NCBI GenBank assembly: GCA_023412695.1
Contig: JAEYNG010000196.1
Coordinates: 1 to 10,510, forward strand
Source: Planctomycetota bacterium
GTDB taxonomy: Bacteria; Planctomycetota; Phycisphaerae; Phycisphaerales; UBA1924
Direction: 5' to 3'
DNA: 10,510 nt
Below, in pieces: positions 1 to 6,908 of this stretch. Below the pieces are notes generated by a model. That model made no database searches. It saw only the letters and a list, made by a program, of their open reading frames with translations, and had not been told where the DNA came from. Position numbers and translations under genes: made by a program. The stretch's first letter is position 1. Each line of letters starts with the position of its first letter.

Positions 1-170
1 AGGTTGTACTGCCGCTGCATCGCCTCGATCACCGCCGGCGGTGGCCGGCGGCCCTCGGGGTTCTCCACCGGGTTCCCCGGCACCGCCCACGCCAGCGTAA
101 GCGTCAGCGTGTAGATCACGCCGACGATCAACGGCAACTGCATCAAGCGGCGTGCGATGAGCCCGATCAC
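1..170 (-). CDS. oppB: ABC transporter permease, OppB/DppB-like, N-terminal part
   Basis: This is the start of an inner-membrane permease of the oligopeptide/dipeptide ABC importer family; the rest lies beyond the left edge, so only about 56 residues are visible. It begins VIGLIARRLMQLPLIVGV, continues with a hydrophobic first membrane segment, and is followed by VPGNPVE. This matches the family pattern of an Arg-Arg-Leu start, one helix and a P-G-[DN]-P motif. I chose the GTG at 170 because it overlaps the stop of the upstream oppA-like gene in GTGA, because a purine-rich GGGGCGGGGA precedes it, and because it keeps the two arginines before the helix. An in-frame ATG at 143 is the alternative. 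The overlap implies translational coupling with the substrate-binding protein. The peptide specificity of the transporter cannot be read from this fragment. Confidence 0.85.
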   Translation of the reverse strand, partial: MIGLIARRLMQLPLIVGVIYTLTLTLAWAVPGNPVENPEGRRPPPAVIEAMQRQYN

Positions 171-2113
171 TCCCCGCCCCCCTCTCGCGGCTCCGCTGCC
201 ATGCCGTGCTGCCGCTCACGCCGTACCGCCCCGCCGCCCGGCGGCAATGCGAGCGGCGTATCGCTCCCCTTCCCGTCGCCGAGGATGTCCACACGGAACA
301 GGTCCTGCTGCTGCCGAGGGTGCGACGAGACGCCGCTCACCCGGTGCGGGTCGAACAGGTACACCTGCACGTACTGAAACAGCGGCAGCAGCGGGCAGTC
401 CTCTTCAACAACAAGCCGCTCCGCCTCGGTCAGGATCGCCAGCCGCTTCGCCGCGTCCGCCTCGTTCGCCGCGCGGTCCATCAGCTCCTCGTACCGCGCC
501 GAGCAGTACTTCCGGTCGTTGTTCCCGTCCTCGCACCGGTTCAGATCCAGGAATGTCGTCGGGTCGCCGTAATCCCCGAACCAACCCGCCCGACCGATCA
601 TGTAGTTCTGGTTCTTCAGGTCGTTGCGGTAAACCTTGATCTCTTTCTGCGCAAGCAGCACGCGGACGTTCAGGTTCTCCTGCCAGTCCTTCGCCATCGC
701 CTGCGCAATCAGATCATGCCCGGAGTCCTTGTTGAACAGGATCTCGAACGTGATAAACCCCTTGCCGTCGGGGTACCCCGCCTCCGCCAGCAGAGCCCTC
801 GCCGCGGCCGGGTCATACGGCAACCCCTTCGGGGACTCGTACCCCGCGATCGCGTCGCGCGGGATCATCGTGTTCGCCACGCGCTCGCCCGTCCCACGCA
901 CCTTCGTCGCGATCCGCTCCTTATCCACCGCCATGCTGAACGCGCGGCGCACGCGCGGATCGGCGAATGGGTTCTCGCGTCCGTCGACCAGTCGCGGCAG
1001 ACAGTTGAAGTTGAAGAAGTACGTCCCGAACGCCGGGAACGTGTGGATGTTCTTCCGCCGGTCCTTCGGCAACGCGCGGTCGATCTCCACCGGATCGACG
1101 CCCTTGGCGAGCATCGCATCGTAGGGCTCGCGGTGCTCGGCGTAGAACGCCCGCTTGTCCTCGACGATGAACCGCCGGTACGGCGTTGTCACATCGCTCA
1201 CCCAATCGACCGCGCCCGAGTCGAACGCCAGCACCTGCGCGTTCGGGTCCTCGATGCTCGGAATCGACACCGACTCGATCGCGATCGAGCCGCGGTCCCA
1301 GTACAGCTCGTTCTTCTCCAGCCGCACCTCGCGCTTGAACCGCCACTCCTTCAGCGTGAACGGCCCGTTGCACACCAGCTCCCCCGCCATCGTCCAGCCC
1401 GGCTGTTGATCGAGCCTCCCCGTCTGCCGGTCCACCGCCTCGAACCGCTTCACCAGCGGCGGGTACACCGGGTAGAACACCGCGAACGCGCACAGGTCGA
1501 GGAAGTACGGCGTCGGCCGCTCGAGCTCGACCTGGAACGTCCGGTCGTCGATCGCGCGGATGCCGACCAGCTCCTCGAACTTCGCCTCCGTCTGCGCCCA
1601 CAGCCCCTCGATCCGTGCCGCCCGCTCCGCGCCCGTCGGCATCTCCGCGATCGCCGCGAGCTGCTGCGTCCGCCAGTCGCCGAACGCCTTCCCGCCGCGG
1701 ATGAGCTGGAACTGCCCGGCGTAATCGCTCGCGGTGTCGGGCAGCAGCGCCCTTCGCCACGAGTACACAAAGTCGTGCGCCGTGACCGGCACGGGTTCGC
1801 CGTCAACGTTCCACACCGCGTCAGACCGCAGCCAGAACGTGTACACCCGCCCGTCCGGACTGATCTCCCACCGCTCCGCCACGCCCGGCCGGATTGTGTA
1901 CTGCGGGTCGAAGATGTCGTTCTTGACCAGCCCCTCGAACAGCATCCGGATCACCCGGAGGTCCTGCATCCACGACGCCTTCTGCACGTCCAGCGTCGCC
2001 ACGTCCCCCCGGTTGATGAACGTAAAGTCCGCACGCGACCGCGGCCGGTCCGTGGCGATCACGCCGAGGACGATCGCCGCGAGCAGCGCCAAGGGGATAA
2101 AGAGCCGGCCCAT
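167..2113 (-). CDS. oppA: Oligopeptide ABC transporter substrate-binding protein (SBP family 5)
   Basis: This is the extracytoplasmic receptor of an oligopeptide importer, 648 aa from the ATG at 2113. The family's usual length is about 540. An N-terminal hydrophobic segment (residues about 3-20, LFIPLALLAAIVLGVIAT) acts as a signal or membrane anchor; there is no lipobox cysteine. Family signatures include DVQKASWMQDLRVIRMLFEG near the N-terminus, RVRRAFSMAVDKERI around residues 382-397, LLAEAGYPDGKGF, and GWFGDYGDPTTFLDL near the C-terminus, which lines up with the GWCADYNEPTSFL region of E. coli OppA. Extra length comes from insertions (near residues 145-180 and 285-325) and a Gly/Arg/Glu-rich tail. 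A TTG at 2131 would add six residues, but neither start has a Shine-Dalgarno sequence. The stop overlaps the oppB start by 4 nt. The gene lies 46 nt after the HEAT-like gene, so a shared transcript is likely. Cargo is inferred from family only. Confidence 0.9.
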   Translation of the reverse strand: MGRLFIPLALLAAIVLGVIATDRPRSRADFTFINRGDVATLDVQKASWMQDLRVIRMLFEGLVKNDIFDPQYTIRPGVAERWEISPDGRVYTFWLRSDAVWNVDGEPVPVTAHDFVYSWRRALLPDTASDYAGQFQLIRGGKAFGDWRTQQLAAIAEMPTGAERAARIEGLWAQTEAKFEELVGIRAIDDRTFQVELERPTPYFLDLCAFAVFYPVYPPLVKRFEAVDRQTGRLDQQPGWTMAGELVCNGPFTLKEWRFKREVRLEKNELYWDRGSIAIESVSIPSIEDPNAQVLAFDSGAVDWVSDVTTPYRRFIVEDKRAFYAEHREPYDAMLAKGVDPVEIDRALPKDRRKNIHTFPAFGTYFFNFNCLPRLVDGRENPFADPRVRRAFSMAVDKERIATKVRGTGERVANTMIPRDAIAGYESPKGLPYDPAAARALLAEAGYPDGKGFITFEILFNKDSGHDLIAQAMAKDWQENLNVRVLLAQKEIKVYRNDLKNQNYMIGRAGWFGDYGDPTTFLDLNRCEDGNNDRKYCSARYEELMDRAANEADAAKRLAILTEAERLVVEEDCPLLPLFQYVQVYLFDPHRVSGVSSHPRQQQDLFRVDILGDGKGSDTPLALPPGGGAVRRERQHGMAAEPREGGGE

Positions 2114-2159
2114 GGCAGTCAGGGTACTCAAACTACGCCCGACGCGCCCAGCGGCGAGG

Positions 2160-3248
2160 TCACGGCGCCGGGATGAAGCGGTTCCGCGGCAGGTTGAACG
2201 GGGCCTTCACAAGGTCCCCCTCGCCGCCGACCACGTTCAGCACATCGCGATAGAACTGCTGGTCGTTGCTCTCGCGCACGAGCGCATCGAGCCGGTACGA
2301 CTTGCTCCCCTGCCCGCCGACGAGCGCGAACGTCACCGACACGAGGTTCTGGGCCTGCCCGACGAGCACCGCAAGCTGCGCCCGCTCCGTCTCGTTGACC
2401 TCGCCCGAACGCAGGCGACGCAGCGTGTACGCCAGCAAGTCGCCGCCGAAGCCCGCCGACTCGATCAGCGCATCGTTCGGCGGCCGGTTGCCGACCAGCC
2501 CGCGCAGCGTCGTCAGCGTCGCGTTACTGGCCCGGAGCAGCGCAGGAATCTTCTCCCCGTTCATCTCCTTGGCCCGCGTGATCTCACCGAACCGCGTCGC
2601 CGCGCTCCGCAGCGCGATGTTGCGGGCGTCGGCCACAAGGTTCTCAGGGATCTGCATCGCGGCCTCGTACGCCATCGCGAAGCCGTCGAGCACCTCGGGG
2701 TCCTGCTCGTTCTTCAGCGCCTGCGACAGCCGGCCCTCGATCGCCGAGAACTGCTGCGGCTGGATCGTCGCGGTCGTCTGCAGGATCCCGAACGTCCGGG
2801 CAAGCCCCGACACCGCCATCATCCGAACCGCCGCGCGCTGGTCCTCGAGCGCCTGGATGCAGATGTTCGCGCCATCGGTCGTCCCCAGCTCCCCCGCAAT
2901 CCGCAGCGCGTTGAGCGCGATGTCGACGTTCGCGTTCCGCACCAGCGGCGAGAGCCGCTGACGAAGCGCGTCGGAGTACGACAGCCGGAAAGTCAGCGAG
3001 ACGTCCGACGCGCGCAGCGGCGTGAGGATCGCCTGTCGCGCCTGCCGGATGGTGTCGTAGTCCCCCGACAGCCCGGGCACGTTGGCCTCAAGGCACGCGT
3101 TGATCGCGCCGGAATCGATGTCCGCCACGGACCGCGCGGCGATCGTCCGCTCCGGCAGGTTGCAGACACTCTGTGCATACGCCGACGCGGAGGCGCCGAC
3201 GGCCACCGTCATCGCCACCAGCGCGTTCAATGGTCGGGTCATGGTCAT
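2160..3248 (-). CDS. Secreted HEAT-like alpha-helical protein of unknown function
   Basis: I do not recognise a named family. The 362-aa product starts MTMTRPLNALVAM and has a Sec signal peptide with a good signal peptidase I site after AYA (residue 25), so it is probably periplasmic. The mature part is predicted almost all helical. Paired amphipathic helices such as VDIALNALRIAGELG, AAVRMMAVSGLARTFG and DPEVLDGFAMAYEAAMQ (about residues 85-190) look like HEAT repeats, which usually serve as protein-binding scaffolds. A long open frame continues upstream to 3494, but that part is Arg/Pro-rich, crosses into the preceding gene and has no signal peptide. The ATG at 3248 is therefore preferred; ATG at 3242 (third residue) is nearly equivalent and sits better behind AGAAG. 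The gene lies between the coiled-coil lipoprotein and oppA, suggesting an envelope role, but the function is unknown. Confidence 0.8.
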   Translation of the reverse strand: MTMTRPLNALVAMTVAVGASASAYAQSVCNLPERTIAARSVADIDSGAINACLEANVPGLSGDYDTIRQARQAILTPLRASDVSLTFRLSYSDALRQRLSPLVRNANVDIALNALRIAGELGTTDGANICIQALEDQRAAVRMMAVSGLARTFGILQTTATIQPQQFSAIEGRLSQALKNEQDPEVLDGFAMAYEAAMQIPENLVADARNIALRSAATRFGEITRAKEMNGEKIPALLRASNATLTTLRGLVGNRPPNDALIESAGFGGDLLAYTLRRLRSGEVNETERAQLAVLVGQAQNLVSVTFALVGGQGSKSYRLDALVRESNDQQFYRDVLNVVGGEGDLVKAPFNLPRNRFIPAP

Positions 3249-3296
3249 CTTCTGACGTGCTTCCCGGGCCGCGGCCCTGTCCGATCGCTCGATCCG

Positions 3297-3312
3297 CCGG
3301 CCCGAGGGCCGG
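3297..3312. repeat. Short GC hairpin in the gap before the HEAT-like gene
   Basis: CCGGCC-CGAG-GGCCGG forms a perfect 6-bp stem with a 4-nt loop in the 142-nt gap between the lipoprotein and the HEAT-like gene. No T-run follows on the minus strand, so it is at best an attenuator or RNA-stability hairpin. In such GC-rich DNA it could also occur by chance. Confidence 0.3.
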
Positions 3313-3326
3313 TCCCCGCCACACTC

Positions 3327-3338
3327 TGTTTCCAAACA
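3327..3338. promoter_or_regulatory. AT-rich palindrome TGTTT-CC-AAACA, possible operator
   Basis: This perfect 5-2-5 inverted repeat stands out as an A/T-rich island in very GC-rich DNA, 79 nt upstream of the HEAT-like gene start. It could be a regulator-binding site or part of a promoter for the HEAT-oppA-oppB genes. I find no convincing -35/-10 pair around it. It is short, so chance is possible. Confidence 0.25.
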
Positions 3339-3390
3339 ACACCGGCGAAAGACACCGGGGCATGAACGTAGACGCTGAACCGAGCCGGGG

Positions 3391-4914
3391 TCAACCGCCG
3401 CCGGTCTCGCCGCCCGCACCGGGCTCACCCTCGCCGCCCCCCGTCTCGGCGGGCGCCGGCTCCGCGGCCGGCTCTTCCGCGGGCGCTTCGTCACCCATCG
3501 GAGCCTCTTCCATCGGGGCGTCCGCCGCCTCGGGCTGATTGCCCAGCAGGTCGTTCAGCGAACGCTCGAGCGCGTCGAGCCGCTCCTGCGTGTCACCCGA
3601 GCCCCCGCCCGTGCCGTAGGCCGTCAGCGCCGCCTGAAGGGCCTCCTTCGCGCGATCGCGAGAAGCCTTGGCCGCCTCGGTCGCGGCGGTCGCGCGGCCC
3701 TGAAGGTCCGCCGCGTTCGGCAGCGCGGGACGCGCCGACGCCAGCCGGTTCAGCAACTCGGCGAACGCGGCCTGCCCGCGGGCCTGCGTCGTGAGCACAT
3801 CCGCCAGCGCGTGCTGGTAGTTCCCCGTCGCGACGTATGCCTGGACCTTTGTCTCCTTGGCGCTCTGGGCCTTGCGGGCCGCGCCTGCCGCGTCGCTGTA
3901 GGCCTTGATCGCGGCCTCCGTCGGCTCCGCCAGCGCCTCGCGCGCCTTTGTCAGCTCGCCGAGCAACTGCATCACCCGGTCCGCCGCCGCGCGGGCCGCG
4001 TCTCGGGCGTTCTTCGCCGCCTCCGCCGACCGCTCGGACCGCTGCCGGACCGTGTCCTTGTCGGCCCGGAGCAGCTGGATCTGGGTGCTCAGTTCGTCGA
4101 TCCCCTTCTGCAGCGCCTCGAGCGAGGGCTTCTCGACATCCACGCGCGCCAGCAGCGTCGCGGCGTCCTTCTCAATTTGGTCCGCCTCGCGCCCGACCCG
4201 CACCGCCTCGGTGATCAGGTCCAGCCGCTCGGTCTCGGACACGTTCGTCGCGCGGCCGCGGATCTCCGCCGCCTGCTCCCGCAATGCACGCGACCGTCCC
4301 ATCGCATCGGCCGAGTCCTTCTCGAGCCCGTCGATGACCGCCTGCTGGCGGTCCTTCGCGGCCCGGGCGTCGTCGGCGAGCTTCTGCTTGGCGCCGATCT
4401 GCTGCTCGATCGCCGCAAGCTCCGGCGCGGGGTCGTACGCCGCGTACGCGTCCGCCGAGACATTCAGCGTCAGCCATTGATCAAGTGCTGTAAGGATCGG
4501 CGAAATCTTGTACGACGCGGACGCCTCAAGCCTCGCGGCCTCCTGTGCCTCGATCTCACCGAGACCGGCGTGACCACGTGCAACAAGCAGGTTCGCGGCC
4601 GCGGCTTGCCCGGTGTTCGAAGATGTCACGGCCGACACCGACGACCCGCCATCGGTCTTGACCCCCTCCATGTTGATCGAGCCGCCCCTGCCCGACAACC
4701 GGTTAATCGCCCACTGATAGACCTGCCTTCGGTTCTCGACACTCGGGAGCGGTGTGCTGCCCGACGTGCTGATCGCGCCGAGCCCGATCGCCACACGGTC
4801 AATCTCTTCCTGCACCGGATCCGACCGCCCGCACGACGAGAGCGACGCGGCGAGAGCGCACGCAGCAAGGAGTGCGGCCGCTCGACATAGACGGGAGTTG
4901 GTTCTACGGGTCAT
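3391..4914 (-). CDS. Coiled-coil lipoprotein with acidic, Gly-rich C-terminal tail
   Basis: This 507-aa exported protein belongs to no family I can name. The N-terminus has a twin-Arg n-region, a hydrophobic stretch and a lipobox LSSC (Cys28), so it should be lipidated and membrane-anchored; Gly follows the Cys. After a globular-looking, Ser/Gly-containing region (about 30-165), residues about 165-450 are rich in Ala, Glu, Lys, Arg and Gln with heptad-like spacing (for example ELAAIEQQIGAKQKLADDAR and DELSTQIQLLRADKDTVRQR), indicating long coiled coils. This gives a rod-like or oligomeric protein. The last 40 residues are low-complexity Glu/Pro/Ala then Gly/Glu, ending GGETGGG. The ATG at 4914 places the signal peptide correctly; there is only a weak GGAT upstream. 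The gene follows the CX4CH protein by 148 nt and precedes the HEAT-like gene by 142 nt. A structural envelope role is inferred from composition only. Confidence 0.82.
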   Translation of the reverse strand: MTRRTNSRLCRAAALLAACALAASLSSCGRSDPVQEEIDRVAIGLGAISTSGSTPLPSVENRRQVYQWAINRLSGRGGSINMEGVKTDGGSSVSAVTSSNTGQAAAANLLVARGHAGLGEIEAQEAARLEASASYKISPILTALDQWLTLNVSADAYAAYDPAPELAAIEQQIGAKQKLADDARAAKDRQQAVIDGLEKDSADAMGRSRALREQAAEIRGRATNVSETERLDLITEAVRVGREADQIEKDAATLLARVDVEKPSLEALQKGIDELSTQIQLLRADKDTVRQRSERSAEAAKNARDAARAAADRVMQLLGELTKAREALAEPTEAAIKAYSDAAGAARKAQSAKETKVQAYVATGNYQHALADVLTTQARGQAAFAELLNRLASARPALPNAADLQGRATAATEAAKASRDRAKEALQAALTAYGTGGGSGDTQERLDALERSLNDLLGNQPEAADAPMEEAPMGDEAPAEEPAAEPAPAETGGGEGEPGAGGETGGG

Positions 4915-5039
4915 GCGTTGATCCGATGCCTGTCACTGGGCCCCCGCCCACTGAACCGATGCCATACCCGCCAGGGCTCCAGCCCCGACAGGGCAGACAC
5001 TCTATCAGGATTCCGGCTCCGGAGCAGGGCCCACCGACC

Positions 5040-5058
5040 GGACCGGTACTTCCGGTCC
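5040..5058 (-). terminator. Hairpin just after the CX4CH gene, possible terminator
   Basis: GGACCGG-TACTT-CCGGTCC is a perfect 7-bp stem with a 5-nt loop. It begins four bases after the TAG stop of the upstream minus-strand gene. The position fits transcription termination or protection of the mRNA 3' end. No T-run follows on the minus strand, so it is not a classical intrinsic terminator. Confidence 0.45.
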
Positions 5059-5062
5059 GCGT

Positions 5063-6397
5063 CTAACGCGGGGACGGTTCCGCGTTGCCCCCGCCCCCTT
5101 CCCGCGCCGGGGCCGGGCTGTTCACCGGCGGCGGCTCGAACGGCTTGGCCGGAACATAGGGAATCTGGTAATCAGGCCGCGGCTTGTACATCGACCGGAT
5201 CCATGCCGCCGCCTTCCCGAACTGCTGCTCATCCACATTCCGGAAAACCCGCTTGAACCCGTCGCGCCCCGCAGCCCCGATCGGCGCGGGCGGGTGTGGA
5301 AAAAGCGAATCCTCCCGCGGCAGGCCCATCTGCAGGAGCACCGACTGCTCAGGGTTCTCCCAGTCAATCAGCGGCCGGCCGTCGTTCGTCCGGTACTGCT
5401 GGAGGATCAGCAGGTTGGTGTAGACCGTCTGATCGTGGTTCGGCCGCCGGGTGGCCAGCATCAGCCGCCCGGCATCCGTCCCGCCGTGGCACATCACCGT
5501 GGCACAAGAGTTCATCAGCCACGTTGCATGCACATCGTCCCGGAACCGGCGGATCGCCCCCGGCATGTCGAGCACCTGAACTTGGGAGTACAGGTCCCGG
5601 GCTTGCAGCCGGAACATGACATCAAGCTGCTCTACGGGGCTCTTGCGGAGCAAGGCGTCGCGCCCCTCCTTCGTCACTGGAATCAGGGGGTGACCAGCGT
5701 GCTGTTCCATCAGCGCGGCCATCGCCTCGCGCGGGATCAGGATCCGTGGCCGCTCGCTTAGGTCCACCTCATAGACCTTCATCAGGTCCACCTGCGCGGC
5801 GGTCAGGAGCGGAAAATCGCGCGCCAACGGCCGCTTCGGGGGTTGCGCTTCACCACCGCCAGGAATATCCCCTTTATCTGGGAGTGGATTCGCCGCCTTC
5901 GCGGCGCGCAGCCGGATCTGTGCTTCAAGCTCGAGCTTGAGCCGCAGGCACTCGGGGTGGTCGGCGTTGATCTCCAGCCCGCGGAGGACTTCTGACAGGG
6001 CGAGCTCGTATCGACCCCGGTCGCGAAGCCAGCCGGCAAGCTGGGCAATTTGCGAAGGGTCGTTGCCGACCGCCGTTCGCAGTTCGCGGTAGCGTTCGAT
6101 AAACGGCTTCTGAAACTCGTAGCTTTCGACGTCCGCCATCGGGAACGACGCCGCGATGCCGGAGACCTTCAGCGTGATCCGCTCCGGGGTTGCCTCGGTG
6201 AGCACCCCCTGAATCTGCTGGCCGCTGCGGAGGATGACGATGACCTCCCGCTCTCCCTCATCGTCGGCGGTAGCGGGCGAAGAAGGCTGCGCCGGGGGCG
6301 TGCTCGCCTGTTGGGGCGCCCACCCGGCCGCGATTGCCACGCACGCGAGCATGGCCACCGGGCCGAATCGTCGGAGGGACTCAGGGTGTCGGCGCAT
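5063..6397 (-). CDS. Exported c-type-cytochrome-like protein with SH3-like and TPR-like regions
   Basis: This 444-aa secreted protein starts MRRHPESLRRFGPVAML. It has a signal peptide with likely cleavage near AGWA (residue 27) and then a Pro/Ala/Thr linker. Residues about 49-95 (REVIVILRSGQQIQGVL...) look like a small beta-barrel of SH3/Sm type. Residues about 105-140 (LAGWLRDRGRYELALSEV) look like one TPR-type helical pair. A C-terminal domain carries C298-A-T-V-M-C303-H304-G-G, a CX4CH haem-attachment-like motif, with M357 (LLQMGLP) as a possible sixth ligand. From memory, CHGG-containing domains of this kind are common in planctomycetes, which would suggest a periplasmic electron-transfer or haem role. 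The usual motif is CX2CH, so haem binding is inference. The open frame runs on to 6802 across the tRNA gene on the opposite strand, which rules out the longer start. No Shine-Dalgarno sequence is visible. Confidence 0.8.
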   Translation of the reverse strand: MRRHPESLRRFGPVAMLACVAIAAGWAPQQASTPPAQPSSPATADDEGEREVIVILRSGQQIQGVLTEATPERITLKVSGIAASFPMADVESYEFQKPFIERYRELRTAVGNDPSQIAQLAGWLRDRGRYELALSEVLRGLEINADHPECLRLKLELEAQIRLRAAKAANPLPDKGDIPGGGEAQPPKRPLARDFPLLTAAQVDLMKVYEVDLSERPRILIPREAMAALMEQHAGHPLIPVTKEGRDALLRKSPVEQLDVMFRLQARDLYSQVQVLDMPGAIRRFRDDVHATWLMNSCATVMCHGGTDAGRLMLATRRPNHDQTVYTNLLILQQYRTNDGRPLIDWENPEQSVLLQMGLPREDSLFPHPPAPIGAAGRDGFKRVFRNVDEQQFGKAAAWIRSMYKPRPDYQIPYVPAKPFEPPPVNSPAPAREGGGGNAEPSPR

Positions 6398-6544
6398 GGG
6401 GGTGGATTCTCGGCGTCGGCGTGTGGGTTGTCCACATCCCGTTTCGGCCCCCTGAACAGCCTGACAGGCCGTCCCGCGGCCTCGCCCGGGTCGATCCGCA
6501 CGCGGAAGTCCACTGGTTCGGTTATCGTGCCGATTGAACTTGCG

Positions 6545-6573
6545 TAGACGCGGCGACACGTCCGCCGTAGAGT
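6545..6573 (+). promoter_or_regulatory. Candidate sigma70-type promoter of tRNA-Leu
   Basis: A -35-like TAGACG (6545-6550, four of six to TTGACA) and a -10-like TAGAGT (6568-6573, four of six to TATAAT) are separated by exactly 17 nt. The region after the -10 is TGGGGCC, a GC-rich discriminator as often seen at stringently controlled stable-RNA promoters. Predicted transcription would start near 6580, about 26 nt before the tRNA. The match is moderate and not proven. The rest of 6398-6605, which must also hold the promoter of the divergent CX4CH gene, shows nothing else I can assign. Confidence 0.45.
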
Positions 6574-6605
6574 TGGGGCCCTCCGGAGCCGATCCGGAGT
6601 CCACC

Positions 6606-6689
6606 GCCCAGGTGGCGAAACTGGCAGACGCACTACCTTGAGGTGGTAGCGCCCGCAAGGGTGTGGAGGTTCGAATCCTCTCCTGGGCA
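6606..6689 (+). tRNA. tRNA-Leu (anticodon GAG)
   Basis: This is a class II tRNA that reads the CUC and CUU leucine codons. The acceptor stem GCCCAGG (6606-6612) pairs with CCTGGGC (6682-6688), with A6689 as discriminator. The anticodon stem CTACC/GGTAG (6633-6637, 6645-6649) closes the loop TTGAGGT, giving anticodon GAG at 6640-6642. A long variable arm (6650-6664) is typical of leucine tRNAs. The T arm is GGAGG-TTCGAAT-CCTCT (6665-6681), with one G-T pair. The 3' CCA is not encoded, so a CCA-adding enzyme is needed. It stands alone, with its own candidate promoter upstream and a strong terminator 11 nt downstream. Confidence 0.96.
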
Positions 6690-6700
6690 CTTTCAACGAC

Positions 6701-6742
6701 GGCGGCCCGTGCAATCTGCATCGGGTCGCCGTTTGCGTTTTT
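6701..6742 (+). terminator. Intrinsic terminator of tRNA-Leu
   Basis: GGCGGCCCG (6701-6709) pairs with CGGGTCGCC (6722-6730) with one G-T pair. Inside it TGCA pairs with TGCA around a 3-nt loop, leaving one bulged T. The stem is followed directly by GTTTGCGTTTTT, a T-rich tract that is striking in this GC-rich DNA. Position and form fit factor-independent termination of the tRNA transcript. Confidence 0.8.
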
Positions 6743-6908
6743 GAGCGCATGAATCCCCGACATGCGGGGACGGGCCCGCCAGATTATCAAGATTTCATCC
6801 AAAGACCGTCGAAATTGATCCCGGCCGCGGGACCGCTCGGTTCGCCGCGGCCGACGCCGGGACCCAAAGGCTGCGTCCGGCGAGGTGTGGGCTGACTTCG
6901 GAGGTCCA
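6743..6908. other. Non-coding leader region before the HMA-like gene
   Basis: This stretch contains an inverted repeat TCCCCG-ACATG-CGGGGA (6754-6770) and then an A/T-richer island (about 6781-6816: AGATTATCAAGATTTCATCC and beyond). The island is the most likely place for the promoter of the HMA-like and peptidase genes. I could not find a -35/-10 pair with good spacing. No convincing small gene is seen on either strand. Confidence 0.4.
6900..6904 (+). promoter_or_regulatory. Ribosome binding site GGAGG of the HMA-like gene
   Basis: GGAGG ends 4 nt before the ATG at 6909. It decides the start in favour of this ATG over the in-frame GTG at 6885. Confidence 0.7.

Noticed and set aside
206..2176. 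Long plus-strand open frame (656 codons) opposite oppA
   Set aside because: Its product is Arg/Val/Leu/Pro-rich with no domain, and the opposite strand encodes a clear OppA-like protein. It is a shadow frame caused by high GC.
1734..3365. Plus-strand open frame of 543 codons across oppA and the HEAT-like gene
   Set aside because: It spans two real minus-strand genes and the gap between them, and its composition is Arg-rich noise.
3249..3494. N-terminal extension of the HEAT-like protein frame
   Set aside because: It overlaps the end of the lipoprotein gene, is Arg/Pro-rich, and would bury the signal peptide inside the protein.
3811..4890. Plus-strand open frame opposite the coiled-coil lipoprotein
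   Set aside because: It is very rich in Arg and Leu with no recognisable motif. The minus-strand product has a clean lipobox and coiled coil.
6575..6602. Repeated CCGGAG units just upstream of the tRNA
   Set aside because: Two short copies in GC-rich DNA are not enough to call a repeat array or operator.
6606..6742. tRNA gene as an integration site for a mobile element
   Set aside because: No integrase, no direct repeat of the tRNA 3' end that I can see within the window, and the tRNA is followed at once by its own terminator.
6398..6802. N-terminal extension of the CX4CH protein frame
   Set aside because: The extension would run antisense across the tRNA-Leu gene, and the signal peptide begins at the ATG at 6397.
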